Below are positions 29,134 through 38,620 of a stretch of DNA of 64,000 bases, one piece after another. The notes beneath the pieces are model-generated. The model ran no database searches and was not told the origin of the DNA. It worked only from the letters and a program-made list of their open reading frames with translations. The position numbers and the translations under genes were made by a program. How positions within the stretch are numbered: position 1 is the stretch's first letter; each line of letters opens with the position of its first letter. Origin of the DNA: Capronia americana (taxonomy: Eukaryota > Ascomycota > Eurotiomycetes > Chaetothyriales > Herpotrichiellaceae); assembly GCA_016110215.1 (NCBI GenBank), contig JADWQD010000005.1, positions 806,001 to 870,000 of the forward strand. Direction: 5' to 3'.

Positions 29134-30231
29134 ATGGCAGGTCAATTTCCCGTCTCCGAACTGCCTACAGACGCGATTTCCGCTCTCCGGTTTTCACCAC
29201 ACCCGGACTCGACACGCTTTGCGGTTGCTTCCTGGGACAAACACGCGTACATCTACGAGGTCCTAGATGGGAAGGTGTGCAATCAGGTCGCGAAGTTTGA
29301 ACATCGCGCACCTGTCCTGGACGTTTGCTTCGGAAAGGATGATAATGAGGTATACACAGCGTGCTTGGACCAGGATGTGAGGAGGTACAAATCCCGACTA
29401 ATTATTCGGAGGGAGCATTGACTGATGTCTGGCAGGATTGATGTCAGTTCTGGCTCGCAAACCGTCCTCAGCACTCACGACAATGGAGTCCGCTCAGTCG
29501 TCTACAGCCATGAGCACGCTCTAGTTGTCTCAGCCGCCTGGGACTCGACAGTACACATCCATCCTAGCGGAGATGCGGAATGGTCAACCGCCACCATAAC
29601 CCTACCTTCCAAGCCATTCTCCCTGGCTGTCTCCGCATCGAAACTGGTGGTGGCGATGGCAAATCGTGCGTTGCACATCTACGAATTGAAAACATTGGCT
29701 AGCGAATGTAAAAGTTCAGCGAACTCGTTACAGAACAGACTTGACATCGAGCCATGGCAGAGAAGAGAAAGCAGTCTAAAGTTCATGACGAGGGCAGTTG
29801 ACTGCATGCCAAACGATGAGGGGTACGCTTCGTCTAGCATCGAAGGACGAGTAGCTGTCGAATGGTTCGATCCTTCGAACGAGTCGCAGTCTCGCAAATA
29901 TGCCTTCAAATGCCATCGCCAACCTATTGATGACGTTGACGTCGTCTATCCTGTCAATGCAATCGCATTCCATCCAATACATGGTACATTCGCAACGGGT
30001 GGCGGTGATGGAGTGGTGGCTATCTGGGATGCTGTCGCGAAACGAAGAATCCGGATCTACCCCAAGCTCGCCTCGAGTGTTGCTGCTCTTTCTTTCAGCT
30101 CGAATGGCAAATACCTGGCAACAGCCATCTCTCCCGGGTTCGAAGACGGCAAAGACGACGTTCCAGAAGGGTCAATCGGTATCTTCATTCGCGAGCTCGG
30201 TGAAAATGAGGTTAAGAGAAAGGCCAAATGA
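29134..30231 (+). CDS. BUB3: mitotic spindle checkpoint WD40 protein Bub3
   Basis: 348 residues: exons 29134..29384 and 29436..30231, with a 51-nt intron (donor GTACAA, acceptor GGCAG) restoring D-V-R-R-I-D-V-S-S-G. Bub3 is a seven-bladed WD40 protein that recruits Bub1 and Mad3/BubR1 to phosphorylated MELT repeats of the kinetochore. Recognisable segments are A-V-A-S-W-D-K-H-A-Y-I-Y-E, V-V-S-A-A-W-D-S-T-V, A-I-A-F-H-P-I-H-G-T-F-A-T-G-G-G-D-G and F-S-S-N-G-K-Y-L-A-T-A. The start can be reached in two ways. ATG 29134 gives M-A-G-Q-F-P directly; alternatively ATG 29083 followed by splicing of 29090..29140 (51 nt) gives the same residues from a 7-nt first exon. I chose the nearer ATG. The gene is convergent with RKI1, 63 bp apart. 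Confidence 0.93.
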
Positions 30232-30294
30232 AAATCTTTAGAGGCACCCGTATGCCACTCTATTCATATCCCACGGCCAGTACAAGCAAGTCTA

Positions 30295-31264
30295 TCATGT
30301 CGATGCTGGGGCGACCTCAACCTCAGAACTATGCACGGGGATCAGAGGCGGGTATTTTGCGATGACAGAATTCCGCTTGTGTCGAGCCTTCTGTACCGAT
30401 ACCGTACCGTCGGCCATTCCAAAATAGCACGCGATGGGTCTTTGGCCACCGATCACACCAGCTGCAAGGGCTTCAGGACCGGTCGGGCCACAGAAAAGAC
30501 CGACGGCCAATACACCATTGATGTCCTTGATAGCTCTGGCGAGCTGCTCGACCTCCCAATAACCACCCTCGCCGTCACCTCTCATATCGGGAGTCAGATC
30601 GTCGGCGATTAACAGAGGATGCGGGAATGGGGCGTCGACCACGAAGAAGTCCTGATCTGTCTTCACGGGGCCAGCTTTGGCCATATGCCCCTCTCGAATG
30701 CTGGGACCTGCGCCTGTTTTACTGATGCTGCCGAGCATGCGCAGCCTCATCATGACTTGTCGTGCTGCCTTTGGCTCGACCTCTATGGGGATTGTAGGCC
30801 ATTTGGTGACTAGTCGTTTTTGGAGCTTTCGATAGTCTATCGATGGATCAGCAGAAAGCTGGCAAACATGGCCAAAAGAACATACCCGCAACACAAACAA
30901 ATTGTTTTGCTCTCATTGCGACCAGTTTCTCCTGGTATAAACATGCACCTCCACCTTTGATACAGTTCAATTCCTCATCCACCTCGTCAGCGCCATCAAA
31001 TGCAATGTCAATCATAACATCATCTGGAAGAGCATCGAACTCAATAGGTACCAATCCGGCGTTTATAATGAGCTGCTTCGACTGGTATCCTGTAGGCACA
31101 AAACCAACTCTTGAGACGTCTACGCCGCAAGTCTTGATTGCTTCCACCACGTAGACAATGGTTGTACCCGATCCGATGCCCACAAAGCGAGGATTTGCGG
31201 GGAAATGGTTCTTGACTGCTTCGATGGCAGCTGCCTGCTTAGCTGCTTCGATCTCGGCGGCCAT
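30295..31264 (-). CDS. RKI1: ribose-5-phosphate isomerase A
   Basis: 306 residues from exons 31264..30886 and 30836..30295. The 49-nt intron (donor GTATGT, acceptor GATAG) joins F-V-C-V-A-D-Y-R-K. The enzyme interconverts ribose-5-phosphate and ribulose-5-phosphate in the non-oxidative pentose phosphate pathway, in the cytosol. Family motifs seen are G-I-G-S-G-T-T (phosphate loop), D-I-A-F-D-G-A-D-E-V-D with the catalytic Asp, and L-N-C-I-K-G-G-G-A-C with the catalytic Lys region. W-P-T-I-P-I-E-V and A-V-G-L-F-C are also typical. It is somewhat longer than the yeast enzyme (258), mainly at the C-terminus. The start M-A-A-E-I-E is the first ATG of the frame. The gene is divergent from ULA1. 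Confidence 0.94.
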
Positions 31265-31935
31265 TTTGTCACAACGCCAAGTAGGAGAGGTGTGGAGGGA
31301 TTTCCGGCGACAGAAGGCAGGGCCAGGCCTGTAGAGCAGAAGGGGTGCCGAGGGTCTATATTGGAATGAAGAGTGTGAAAGTCTAGGTTGGCTGTCTGGA
31401 AAACATCAGTCCACTTCGCGGAGCTCAGCATATCATGAATGCTGAGCGAGACTTCGCGAGCCAGTTTCCACTCACATGCACGACGCTGAATAGTGACACA
31501 GCTTCTCCAAAACATATATCGGAAACCGTTCTAATCCGATTACGTACACGACATTGGCTGACCTATCTCAACATGGATACCGCCCCTTGTGCCGCAATTG
31601 GATGAAGAAAGTAGAAGAGCAGCTTCTTCACAATGTTGACTCAAGCTGCTTCTCTGGATCGTGGGGCAGGAGAAACTGAAGATGGTGGGGGGTAGGGACC
31701 CTGTTGGGTGTGGCAGGCGCCCTCGGGATGCCGACGGTGCCAGGGAGACTCGCTGACGTAGACCGTTAATGGAGACTTCCCCGAAGATCTGCCTTTCCAT
31801 GAACGACCGCGCCGAGATTTGCTCACTGCATGCTCGGTAAACACTCAAGAACCACTTATCAACGGCCTGTCCGCTGCTTTGGGCATCACCAATGTCGAAT
31901 GTCGGGCTCCTCCACCCCCTTAGCCTACCGCAATA
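31265..31935. promoter_or_regulatory. divergent promoter RKI1/ULA1
   Basis: 671 bp between diverging start codons, holding both leaders. Antisense-like open frames cross it but are not protein-like. No specific site identified. Confidence 0.4.
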
Positions 31936-33552
31936 ATGACCGAAGTCGCTCCTCGAGAGGTCACGCCGCCTCCCCTCCAGACACCGACCGCCAAAGAAAG
32001 GAAGTATGACCGACAATTGAGACTCTGGGCTGCCGCAGGTCAACGCGCCCTAGAGGAGTCGCACGTTCTCTTAATTGTGGGAGACGAAGGCTATGGCTCT
32101 AACAGCAGCATCGCCGGAGCTGAGACTCTCAAGAATCTCATTCTGCCTTCAATTGGAAGCTTCACGATCGCCGACTCGGGCAAAGTCACACACCGAGACC
32201 TGGGAGTCAACTTCTTCCTTGAGTCTGACAGTCTGGGGAAGCCAAGAGCAGATGAAATGAGAAGGCTTCTAGAAGAGCTGAATCCAGATGTCACAGGCCA
32301 TGCCATCACAGCACCTCTTGCAGAATGGCTGCCGGTCGAGGGCTCTCTGATACGCTATAATCTCATCTTGCTCTGCGCCCCAGTCGACCGCGACTCTCTC
32401 CAGAGAATATGTGCCTACGCTTCCGCCAGCTCGATACCAGTCGTCTACATTCAATCAGCAGGCTTCTTCGCCTCGCTCTCCATTCAGCTGCCATCTGAAT
32501 TCCCAATCGTCGATACCCACCCTGACCCCGAATCCACCCAAGATCTGCGCTTGCTTGCACCTTGGCCCGAACTAGAATCAGCTCTGGATGAACTTGGGGA
32601 CTTCGAATCACTGTCAGATTACGATCACGGTCACATCCCTTACCTCTTGCTGTTGCTACACTACCTCCGAGAATGGAAGAAGACACATGACAACAGATAT
32701 CCCTCTACATTCAAAGAGAAAACCGAGTTCCGTGACCTAGTCGGCTCCGGAGCTAGAAGGAACAACCCAGAAGGGGGTGAAGAGAACTATGATGAAGCTT
32801 GTGCTGCTGTGCTGAAGAGCATTGCTCCTCCCGTGGTAGGCAGCGGATGCAGAGAGATGATGAGCATGCCTTCGTGTACCAATCTGGACAAGGACTCGGC
32901 AAACTTCTGGATTATTGCAAATGCGATCAAGAAGTTCTATGACTATCATGGACTCCTGCCTGTGCCTGGCTCGCTGCCAGACATGAAAGCCCAGAGTGCG
33001 GACTACATCAAACTTCAGACCCTGTACAAGTCCAAAGCAAGAGCTGACGTAGGGTCAATCACCAAGATAGTCCGAGAAACTGAGGCGGCTTTGTCCAGAG
33101 CAAACTCTCCTATTCCTGATGCCGAGATCGAAGCATTCTGCAAGAACGCCTCCCATCTCCGTGTGTTGACGAATCCGAACAATGAACCACTGGCATCTTT
33201 GCGCCTGATGACCTCCGACTCGAAGACCCTCGTGCGCCTCTCCTCTGTCATTGAAAACGATTGGGAGGGCCTCTCGCCAGTTTTCATTGCTCTGAACGCC
33301 AATATCTTTCCCTCAGACAAACCCCTCGACGTAGCAGGACTCTCTTCGGATCCCGAAGTACAGGCGAATATCACAAAGGCCATCAAGGAGGTGGAGCGGG
33401 TTGAAGGCGGCGAACTGCATAACATCTCAAGCGTCTTGGGTGGAATGGTGGCACAGGAAGCAATCAAGCTGCTTACAAGACAGTATGTCCCCGTCGACGG
33501 GACATGTGTCTTCGACGGCGTGAAGAGCAAATCAATGGTCTTCAAGTTTTAG
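31936..33552 (+). CDS. ULA1: NEDD8-activating enzyme E1 regulatory subunit (Ula1/APP-BP1)
   Basis: 538 residues. Ula1 pairs with Uba3 to adenylate NEDD8/Rub1 and pass it to Ubc12, which activates cullin ligases. The signature K-Y-D-R-Q-L-R-L-W at about residue 25 and the ThiF-type Rossmann region (L-L-I-V-G-D-E-G-Y-G, with N-L-I-L-P-S-I-G-S-F-T-I) are clear. As expected for the regulatory subunit, the catalytic cysteine domain is not retained. The C-terminal part (N-I-S-S-V-L-G-G-M-V-A-Q-E-A-I-K and C-V-F-D-G-V-K-S-K-S-M-V-F-K-F) is full length and ends at TAG 33550-33552. Length agrees with yeast and human proteins. Oddly, the same frame stays open after the stop and encodes a DUF202-like membrane domain. 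Confidence 0.94.
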   Translation: MTEVAPREVTPPPLQTPTAKERKYDRQLRLWAAAGQRALEESHVLLIVGDEGYGSNSSIAGAETLKNLILPSIGSFTIADSGKVTHRDLGVNFFLESDSLGKPRADEMRRLLEELNPDVTGHAITAPLAEWLPVEGSLIRYNLILLCAPVDRDSLQRICAYASASSIPVVYIQSAGFFASLSIQLPSEFPIVDTHPDPESTQDLRLLAPWPELESALDELGDFESLSDYDHGHIPYLLLLLHYLREWKKTHDNRYPSTFKEKTEFRDLVGSGARRNNPEGGEENYDEACAAVLKSIAPPVVGSGCREMMSMPSCTNLDKDSANFWIIANAIKKFYDYHGLLPVPGSLPDMKAQSADYIKLQTLYKSKARADVGSITKIVRETEAALSRANSPIPDAEIEAFCKNASHLRVLTNPNNEPLASLRLMTSDSKTLVRLSSVIENDWEGLSPVFIALNANIFPSDKPLDVAGLSSDPEVQANITKAIKEVERVEGGELHNISSVLGGMVAQEAIKLLTRQYVPVDGTCVFDGVKSKSMVFKF

Positions 33553-34050
33553 GAAGACGAGCAAGATGAGCGAGACGAGCAAGAGCATCTCGGCAAAGAA
33601 AGCGAGGGCGACAGCAACAGCACGGCCTCCACCCTCCACCCCGAGATATCATTACAGGCCAAGATCAACGCCTGGTGGACCACTTATATCTGCCCGACCG
33701 TTTCCGCCTACGACTCTCCGCAGCACCTTGAGAATGAAAACACGTTTTGGGCATGGTACAGCGCAGCCTGGTCCATGTTCATGCTGGCCATCGCATGCAA
33801 CCCGGCGCATTCTTCCATCCGGTACATGGGGGAGGAGAAGCGGGTGTGGCTGGTCCTCACGCTGTGCTTGTACGCATTGTCAATCCTCGTGGTGACGTCT
33901 GGGCTGTGCCGATACTTCAGACAGCAAAACGCACTTAGGCAGGGAAGAGTGTTGACTGGTGGAGTCGAGATATACGTTGGTTGTCTGGCGGTGCTGGTGG
34001 CCGTCGTTACCGTTGGGGTGGCAGCATGGAAGTACTATGAGACATGGTAG
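33553..34050 (+). CDS. DUF202-like small membrane protein segment, start unresolved
   Basis: In the same frame as ULA1 and directly after its TAG, 165 codons are open to a stop at 34048-34050. The sequence looks genuine: an acidic, Ser-rich lead, L-H-P-E-I-S-L-Q-A-K-I-N-A-W-W, then N-E-N-T-F-W-A-W-Y-S-A-A-W-S-M-F-M-L, matching the E-R-T-F-L-A-W-x-R pattern of DUF202 domains, and three hydrophobic spans ending W-K-Y-Y-E-T-W. There is no in-frame ATG before the Met inside the first span (33775). An ATG at 33566 belongs to another frame with no donor site to join it. It may be a gene whose start I cannot see, a read-through or spliced C-terminal extension of ULA1, or a decaying gene. It is convergent with DBP7. 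Confidence 0.55.
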   Translation, partial: EDEQDERDEQEHLGKESEGDSNSTASTLHPEISLQAKINAWWTTYICPTVSAYDSPQHLENENTFWAWYSAAWSMFMLAIACNPAHSSIRYMGEEKRVWLVLTLCLYALSILVVTSGLCRYFRQQNALRQGRVLTGGVEIYVGCLAVLVAVVTVGVAAWKYYETW

Positions 34051-34266
34051 ACGAGGGAAATGCCTTGACATCGAAGGTAGAGCAGTTAGCGAAGAGACGC
34101 CTCCAAGTCTCATGACTTACACGAGACATGAGACACGAGACACGAGGACTGTCGTAATTGCAAATAGCAGGACGAAGCATTCTCGGGTAGAAGCTAGAAG
34201 GATAGAAAAAGTATGACCTGCTCAACGGCAATAATGTCTCGAGACAGTTATTTACTGTAGCTAAGA

Positions 34267-36771
34267 TCAAGCAATGTTGAACTCGCCCGCGCCACCCCCG
34301 CCCATCATCATCTTCCTATTCATCCTGACCTTTTCCCTCATCTTCCTCGCCGCCTCACCGATATCGCCCGTCTCGTCGGCTCGCTCGTCGTTTCCTCGCT
34401 TCCGCTTTTCACCCACTCCTGAAACCTCCCCACTTGTCACCGTCCTCCTCCCTCCCTTCGTGGCGCCTTTCCCGCGTCCTACGCCCATGCCGGACGGCGT
34501 GTCTCTCAGCCCGAACGCCTTGCACAGATGTCCTAGATGCAACTCCTTGATGTCGAAGTATTTCCTCTCGCTCGCCGTGTGGGTCGCGTACGCGCGGATG
34601 TGGCTTTGAAATGCCCTGCGCGCGAGGTCCTTCGTGGCCGGGGTGGCGAGGACGAAGCGCTCGAGCGCGAGTTGCAGGCTCGTGGCGCGGGTGCGCCAAT
34701 CTGCATCGTTGCCAAGGTCGCCTGCACCGTCGGGATCGCGCTTTTTCGCATCCCTGGTCTTTTTCGTCGAGATCACCCCTGATGCGGGTGAGAAGCCTTT
34801 CTTCAACACATCGTCTGCGTCCATGCTCGACACGCTGGTCATGCTGTCGCTGCTGGGTTTGTACGATGCTTTGAGGACGGAGGCGTAGCCCTCCTCTTTG
34901 CCGGGGAGGAGGAAGCTGACGGCGCGGCCGTCCCGTCCTAGTCTTGCGGTGCGGCCTATTCTGTGAAGATGCTCTTCAGCGCTGAAGGCGGGGTCGTACT
35001 CGATTACAAGATCGAGGTTAGGGAGGTCGAGGCCCCGGGAAGCGACGTCCGTGGCGAGGAGGAGGGAGGGCGTGGAAGCGTGTGTGAAGGCGTTGATTGT
35101 CGCGGTGCGGGTTTGTTGTGGAAGTGAGCCGTGTAGTTTGTATACGGTCAAGGGATTCGATTTTGAGGACAGGGTAGGCGAGGGAGCGGAGGGATCCGAT
35201 GGAAGATGTTCTTGCGAAGAAGGTTTAGATGTGTGGATGGCTTGGGGGACTTCGGTGTCGGTGTCGGCGTCCGAGTCGTCGGTATCTTTCGACGAGGGGG
35301 CAGTCCCAGGTACCGCATTGTCGTCGCCTTCGAGTGCCGTGGTGAAGGCTTTGAAGTGGAATTCAACCGAGTCTGCGCACGACAGGAATACAATCGCTTT
35401 CATAACTGAACCTTTCCGCGCGAATGTGCGTTTGAGCAATGCTGTAAGAGTGACGAAGCGTAGTTTGGCAGCAACAACAATGTAGGACTGCTTGAGTTGC
35501 GCTGGAGCGAGGAAGGCTGAGTCCACGTCCACAGTAGGATTGCCGTTGACTTCTTCACCCTGCGTTTCCATATTGCCTCCTGTCCCACCATCGCCGCCAT
35601 CGCCTTTTATCAAGATGGCATCCTTCAGACTGATCTCGCCCAACTTCTGGACATTCATTTTCAACGTCGCCGAACACAGCACCGTCGTCCTCTTCGTGGG
35701 CAAGCCCGGCCAGTTGACGGTCCCTCTGGTCTCTCGCGCCTGCTTCCTTTGATCCAGGGTCTTCACAATCTTCGTGATATCCTCTTCAAACCCCAAGTCC
35801 ATGAGCCTGTCTCCTTCATCCAGGACAAGCCAACGGACATTACTTACGTCCAGGGCCTTGGTGTTCTCCAGATGGTCTACCAGCCGGCCAGGTGTAGCGA
35901 CCAGGATGTTCAGACCTTTGCGAAGGCGGGCCTTTTCCGACTTTTTCTTCTCCCCACCCAGAACGTGGCCTGCGACGATATACCGCGCACAGCCGAGCAA
36001 ACGTTCCAACACGACAGAAATCTGTTTGCACAGTTCGCGGGTGGGGGCGAGTACAATGGCAAAGAGCCCCGAGTCGCGGTGTAGCTGTAGCTGTAGCAAA
36101 TTCTCCGCTTCTTCTTTTTGTTCTGCGCTCACAGTCATTATCCGTTGGACAAGTGGGAGGAGGTATGCGAGTGTCTTTCCCGAGCCGGTTTCGGATTGGA
36201 TGAAGGCATCACTGGGGTCTTTGAGCATCTGGGATATGGTAGCCTTTTGGATGGAGGTGGGTGTTTTGAGGTTCATCTTCGTGAGGAGGTGGGCTGCTAT
36301 AGTCGGAGAGAGACCGAGGGAGGTGAACGTATCGATGCCGTCGATTAGAGGCGCGTTAGAGGGAGCGGTGGGCTTCTCTTCTCCACTCGTTGGCCGGGAC
36401 TCTTCGGTCGTGGTCGATGGTTTTGGGTTGTATGTGAATAGCGAGGATATGACTTCGCGAGGGCCTGATGGGCCATGTCTCTGCCCATTCCGTCTCGAAT
36501 CCACGACATGTTCGTTCTCGCGCCTTCTCTTTGGCGGTCGAGAGTCTGGGAAGTCCTCGGACTGAACACGCCGATGCGACAAAGGCACACTATTTGGGTC
36601 ATGTGTTCTCTTCTGCCCTTCTGCACGGTCACCCCGTCCAGCTCTTTGCGCGGAACGCTTCGCTTTCAGGCGGTCTCGCCATGACCCACCTTTGAATTTC
36701 GGGCCGGAACTGACTGAGGGAGCGACGGTGTCGTCGACGGAGAAGTTGAGGAACATGCCATCGTCGGCCAT
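34267..36771 (-). CDS. DBP7: ATP-dependent RNA helicase Dbp7
   Basis: 834-residue nucleolar DEAD-box-type helicase acting in 60S subunit assembly. Starts M-A-D-D-G-M-F-L-N-F-S. Motifs in order: Q-motif region (T-S-I-Q-K-A-T-I), I (S-E-T-G-S-G-K-T), Ia (A-P-T-R-E-L), Ib (T-P-G-R-L), II as L-D-E-G-D-R-L-M-D-L-G-F, III (C-S-A-T-L), V (T-D-V-A-S-R-G-L-D-L-P) and VI (H-R-I-G-R-T-A-R-L-G). The DEGD variant in motif II is the normal form for Dbp7, not a defect. Family-specific insertions lie between motifs Ia-Ib and III-IV. The basic C-terminal tail contains Gly/Lys-rich stretches. No intron. It is divergent from PAN6 over 374 bp. Confidence 0.96.
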   Translation of the reverse strand: MADDGMFLNFSVDDTVAPSVSSGPKFKGGSWRDRLKAKRSAQRAGRGDRAEGQKRTHDPNSVPLSHRRVQSEDFPDSRPPKRRRENEHVVDSRRNGQRHGPSGPREVISSLFTYNPKPSTTTEESRPTSGEEKPTAPSNAPLIDGIDTFTSLGLSPTIAAHLLTKMNLKTPTSIQKATISQMLKDPSDAFIQSETGSGKTLAYLLPLVQRIMTVSAEQKEEAENLLQLQLHRDSGLFAIVLAPTRELCKQISVVLERLLGCARYIVAGHVLGGEKKKSEKARLRKGLNILVATPGRLVDHLENTKALDVSNVRWLVLDEGDRLMDLGFEEDITKIVKTLDQRKQARETRGTVNWPGLPTKRTTVLCSATLKMNVQKLGEISLKDAILIKGDGGDGGTGGNMETQGEEVNGNPTVDVDSAFLAPAQLKQSYIVVAAKLRFVTLTALLKRTFARKGSVMKAIVFLSCADSVEFHFKAFTTALEGDDNAVPGTAPSSKDTDDSDADTDTEVPQAIHTSKPSSQEHLPSDPSAPSPTLSSKSNPLTVYKLHGSLPQQTRTATINAFTHASTPSLLLATDVASRGLDLPNLDLVIEYDPAFSAEEHLHRIGRTARLGRDGRAVSFLLPGKEEGYASVLKASYKPSSDSMTSVSSMDADDVLKKGFSPASGVISTKKTRDAKKRDPDGAGDLGNDADWRTRATSLQLALERFVLATPATKDLARRAFQSHIRAYATHTASERKYFDIKELHLGHLCKAFGLRDTPSGMGVGRGKGATKGGRRTVTSGEVSGVGEKRKRGNDERADETGDIGEAARKMREKVRMNRKMMMGGGGAGEFNIA

Positions 36772-37145
36772 TGCACATGCACCCCGTCAGCACGCTAGTA
36801 CTGTGGCCTGGATAATCGTCAGAGGTACGACCGTGGCAGTCACGCAGTCGGTCCAGACAAAAAGAAGCAGATCTCGAACTTTTTGATGCAGGTGGAGGAA
36901 TTGCGGAGTAAGCTCTTCTCCGATTGGCTGGCCTCGCTTGCGGGGCGTCGGTGACGGAGCTGCTGCCAAAGTCGCTTTCGAACACGCTGCCCACATAATC
37001 TACGCTGCACTTTCTATCATGAGCGCCTTGACTCACGTTCAGTGGACGGTGGGCTTCCAGACCTCAAGATGAAGCTGGTGCCTAAGGTCACGACGTATCA
37101 AACACAGCTCCACAGCATCCAGCTCAAGTCTACGACTCCGAAACC
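36772..37145. promoter_or_regulatory. shared divergent promoter DBP7/PAN6
   Basis: 374 bp between diverging start codons, serving a ribosome-assembly helicase and a vitamin biosynthesis gene. No distinctive motif identified. Confidence 0.45.
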
Positions 37146-38609
37146 ATGGAGAGAGCAGCATCGAGGACTCCCGCGCTTCGAACGATAAAGGGGTCAATAT
37201 GGCAACGAGTACGCCCTCCTCGACGATACGAAAGCTCTTCGGTGCTCGTGAGAAAGCATGGCTCAGCGTCTCCACTTCCCGATGCGAGTCCCTTTCGTAT
37301 CTTCCGAAACACCAATGACTTGCGCGCCGTGCGTAGGAGGCTTCTCTGCAATGGAAGTACGGTGGGCTTTGTCCCCACCATGGGAGCTCTGCATGAAGGA
37401 CATCTTTCGCTCGTTCGACGCGCCTTGAAGGAAAATACACACGTGTTCGTATCCATCTTCGTCAACCCTACCCAGTTTGCCGCGCACGAAGATTTGGACT
37501 CGTATCCTGTCACTTGGGAAGAAGACCTGGCCAAGTTGAAGAAGTTGGAAGACGAATACCTCGAGAGTTCCCAAGGTCTGGGTGCCTGGAGACCCTCGTC
37601 TATAAGTGGAATCTTTGCTCCAACGGTTAAGACCATGTATCCGACTCTACCCCCCACTTCGGACATTGCAGGCAATGGTTCCTTCGTCACAATTACTCCC
37701 CTAGGATCCGAGCTCGAGGGAGCATCGAGGCCCATCTTCTTCCGCGGCGTCGCCACTGTTTGTATGAAGCTGTTCAACATCGTACAGCCCGACAGAGTTT
37801 ATTTCGGGCAGAAGGATATCCAGCAGTCCGTCCTCATCAAACGGCTCGTCAGGGACTTTCATATACCCACCGAAGTCCGCGTTGTGCCTACAGTAAGAGA
37901 ACCAGACGGATTGGCCATGAGCAGTCGAAATGTATACCTTGGGGAGAAACGCAGGGAGGATGCCACAGTCTTGTCACGAGCATTGTTCGCCGCGCAGGAC
38001 CTTTACAAATCCGGTGTTTTGCAAGTGAAACGTCTCCGCGGGGCGGCCTTTGACGTCTTCAAAGAGGACGCGACGCGGACCCGAAGCGACGGTCGAGTAG
38101 GGCCCAGTGGTCAGATCGATGTCGACTACATCGCAATGTCCCACCCGGACACCATGGGATCCATCCAAGACAATGATGAACTCAACCCCAACATTGGTGC
38201 GATATTAAGCGCCGCCATGGTCGTATCTCCCGTGGACAGTCCCAAAACCCAGCAAGAGCTGAATCAGAGAAGTGTCAGACTGATCGACAACGTTATCTTG
38301 GAGCCGAAAGTGGATCCAAAATTGAGGAGGGAGCGAAGACAGCAGGCGGCGGAGCGCCATGCAGCGAGTACCGGCCTGGTAGACGGAACCACGCGACCGC
38401 AGACCGCGCCAACCCAGGCAGCGTATCAACCGAGGTTCCAAAAGGTCAAATCGCTAAGGGTTAGATATCCCTCAAATAAGTTGGACAAAGAGAGGACGAA
38501 AGGCGAGTCGCCGGTAATCTTCAAAAAGGTGGATATAGGCTCCGAGGAGACATCGGGCAGGGTCGAGCAGGAGGAGACAATAGTCAAGGCTGAAGACTCG
38601 AAAGCGTGA
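37146..38609 (+). CDS. PAN6: pantoate--beta-alanine ligase (pantothenate synthetase)
   Basis: 487 residues. The enzyme condenses pantoate with beta-alanine using ATP, the last step of pantothenate (coenzyme A precursor) synthesis. Motifs: F-V-P-T-M-G-A-L-H-E-G-H-L-S-L with the HxGH nucleotidyl-transfer signature, F-V-N-P-T-Q-F, V-Y-F-G-Q-K-D-I-Q-Q, and A-M-S-S-R-N-V-Y-L (KMSKS-like). The first 40 residues are Arg/Ser-rich and nearly free of acidic residues, which may be a mitochondrial presequence. An insert around W-R-P-S-S-I-S before G-I-F-A-P-T-V is typical of fungal enzymes. About 110 extra C-terminal residues, basic then acidic and low-complexity, exceed the usual family length. The 3' end is only 11 bp from that of ASA1. 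Confidence 0.95.
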   Translation: MERAASRTPALRTIKGSIWQRVRPPRRYESSSVLVRKHGSASPLPDASPFRIFRNTNDLRAVRRRLLCNGSTVGFVPTMGALHEGHLSLVRRALKENTHVFVSIFVNPTQFAAHEDLDSYPVTWEEDLAKLKKLEDEYLESSQGLGAWRPSSISGIFAPTVKTMYPTLPPTSDIAGNGSFVTITPLGSELEGASRPIFFRGVATVCMKLFNIVQPDRVYFGQKDIQQSVLIKRLVRDFHIPTEVRVVPTVREPDGLAMSSRNVYLGEKRREDATVLSRALFAAQDLYKSGVLQVKRLRGAAFDVFKEDATRTRSDGRVGPSGQIDVDYIAMSHPDTMGSIQDNDELNPNIGAILSAAMVVSPVDSPKTQQELNQRSVRLIDNVILEPKVDPKLRRERRQQAAERHAASTGLVDGTTRPQTAPTQAAYQPRFQKVKSLRVRYPSNKLDKERTKGESPVIFKKVDIGSEETSGRVEQEETIVKAEDSKA

Positions 38610-38620
38610 ACGGGATATGC

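Noticed and set aside
33566..33895. 109-codon frame with an ATG just after ULA1
   Set aside because: Composition is random (Arg/Pro/Ser) and it covers the DUF202-like coding frame; no splice site joins its ATG to that frame.
34990..36200. DEGD instead of DEAD in the Dbp7 helicase motif II as a possible inactivating change
   Set aside because: DEGD is the usual motif II of Dbp7 proteins; the other motifs are intact.
35774..36565. 263-codon frame antisense to DBP7
   Set aside because: It overlaps the conserved helicase core on the opposite strand and has no family resemblance.
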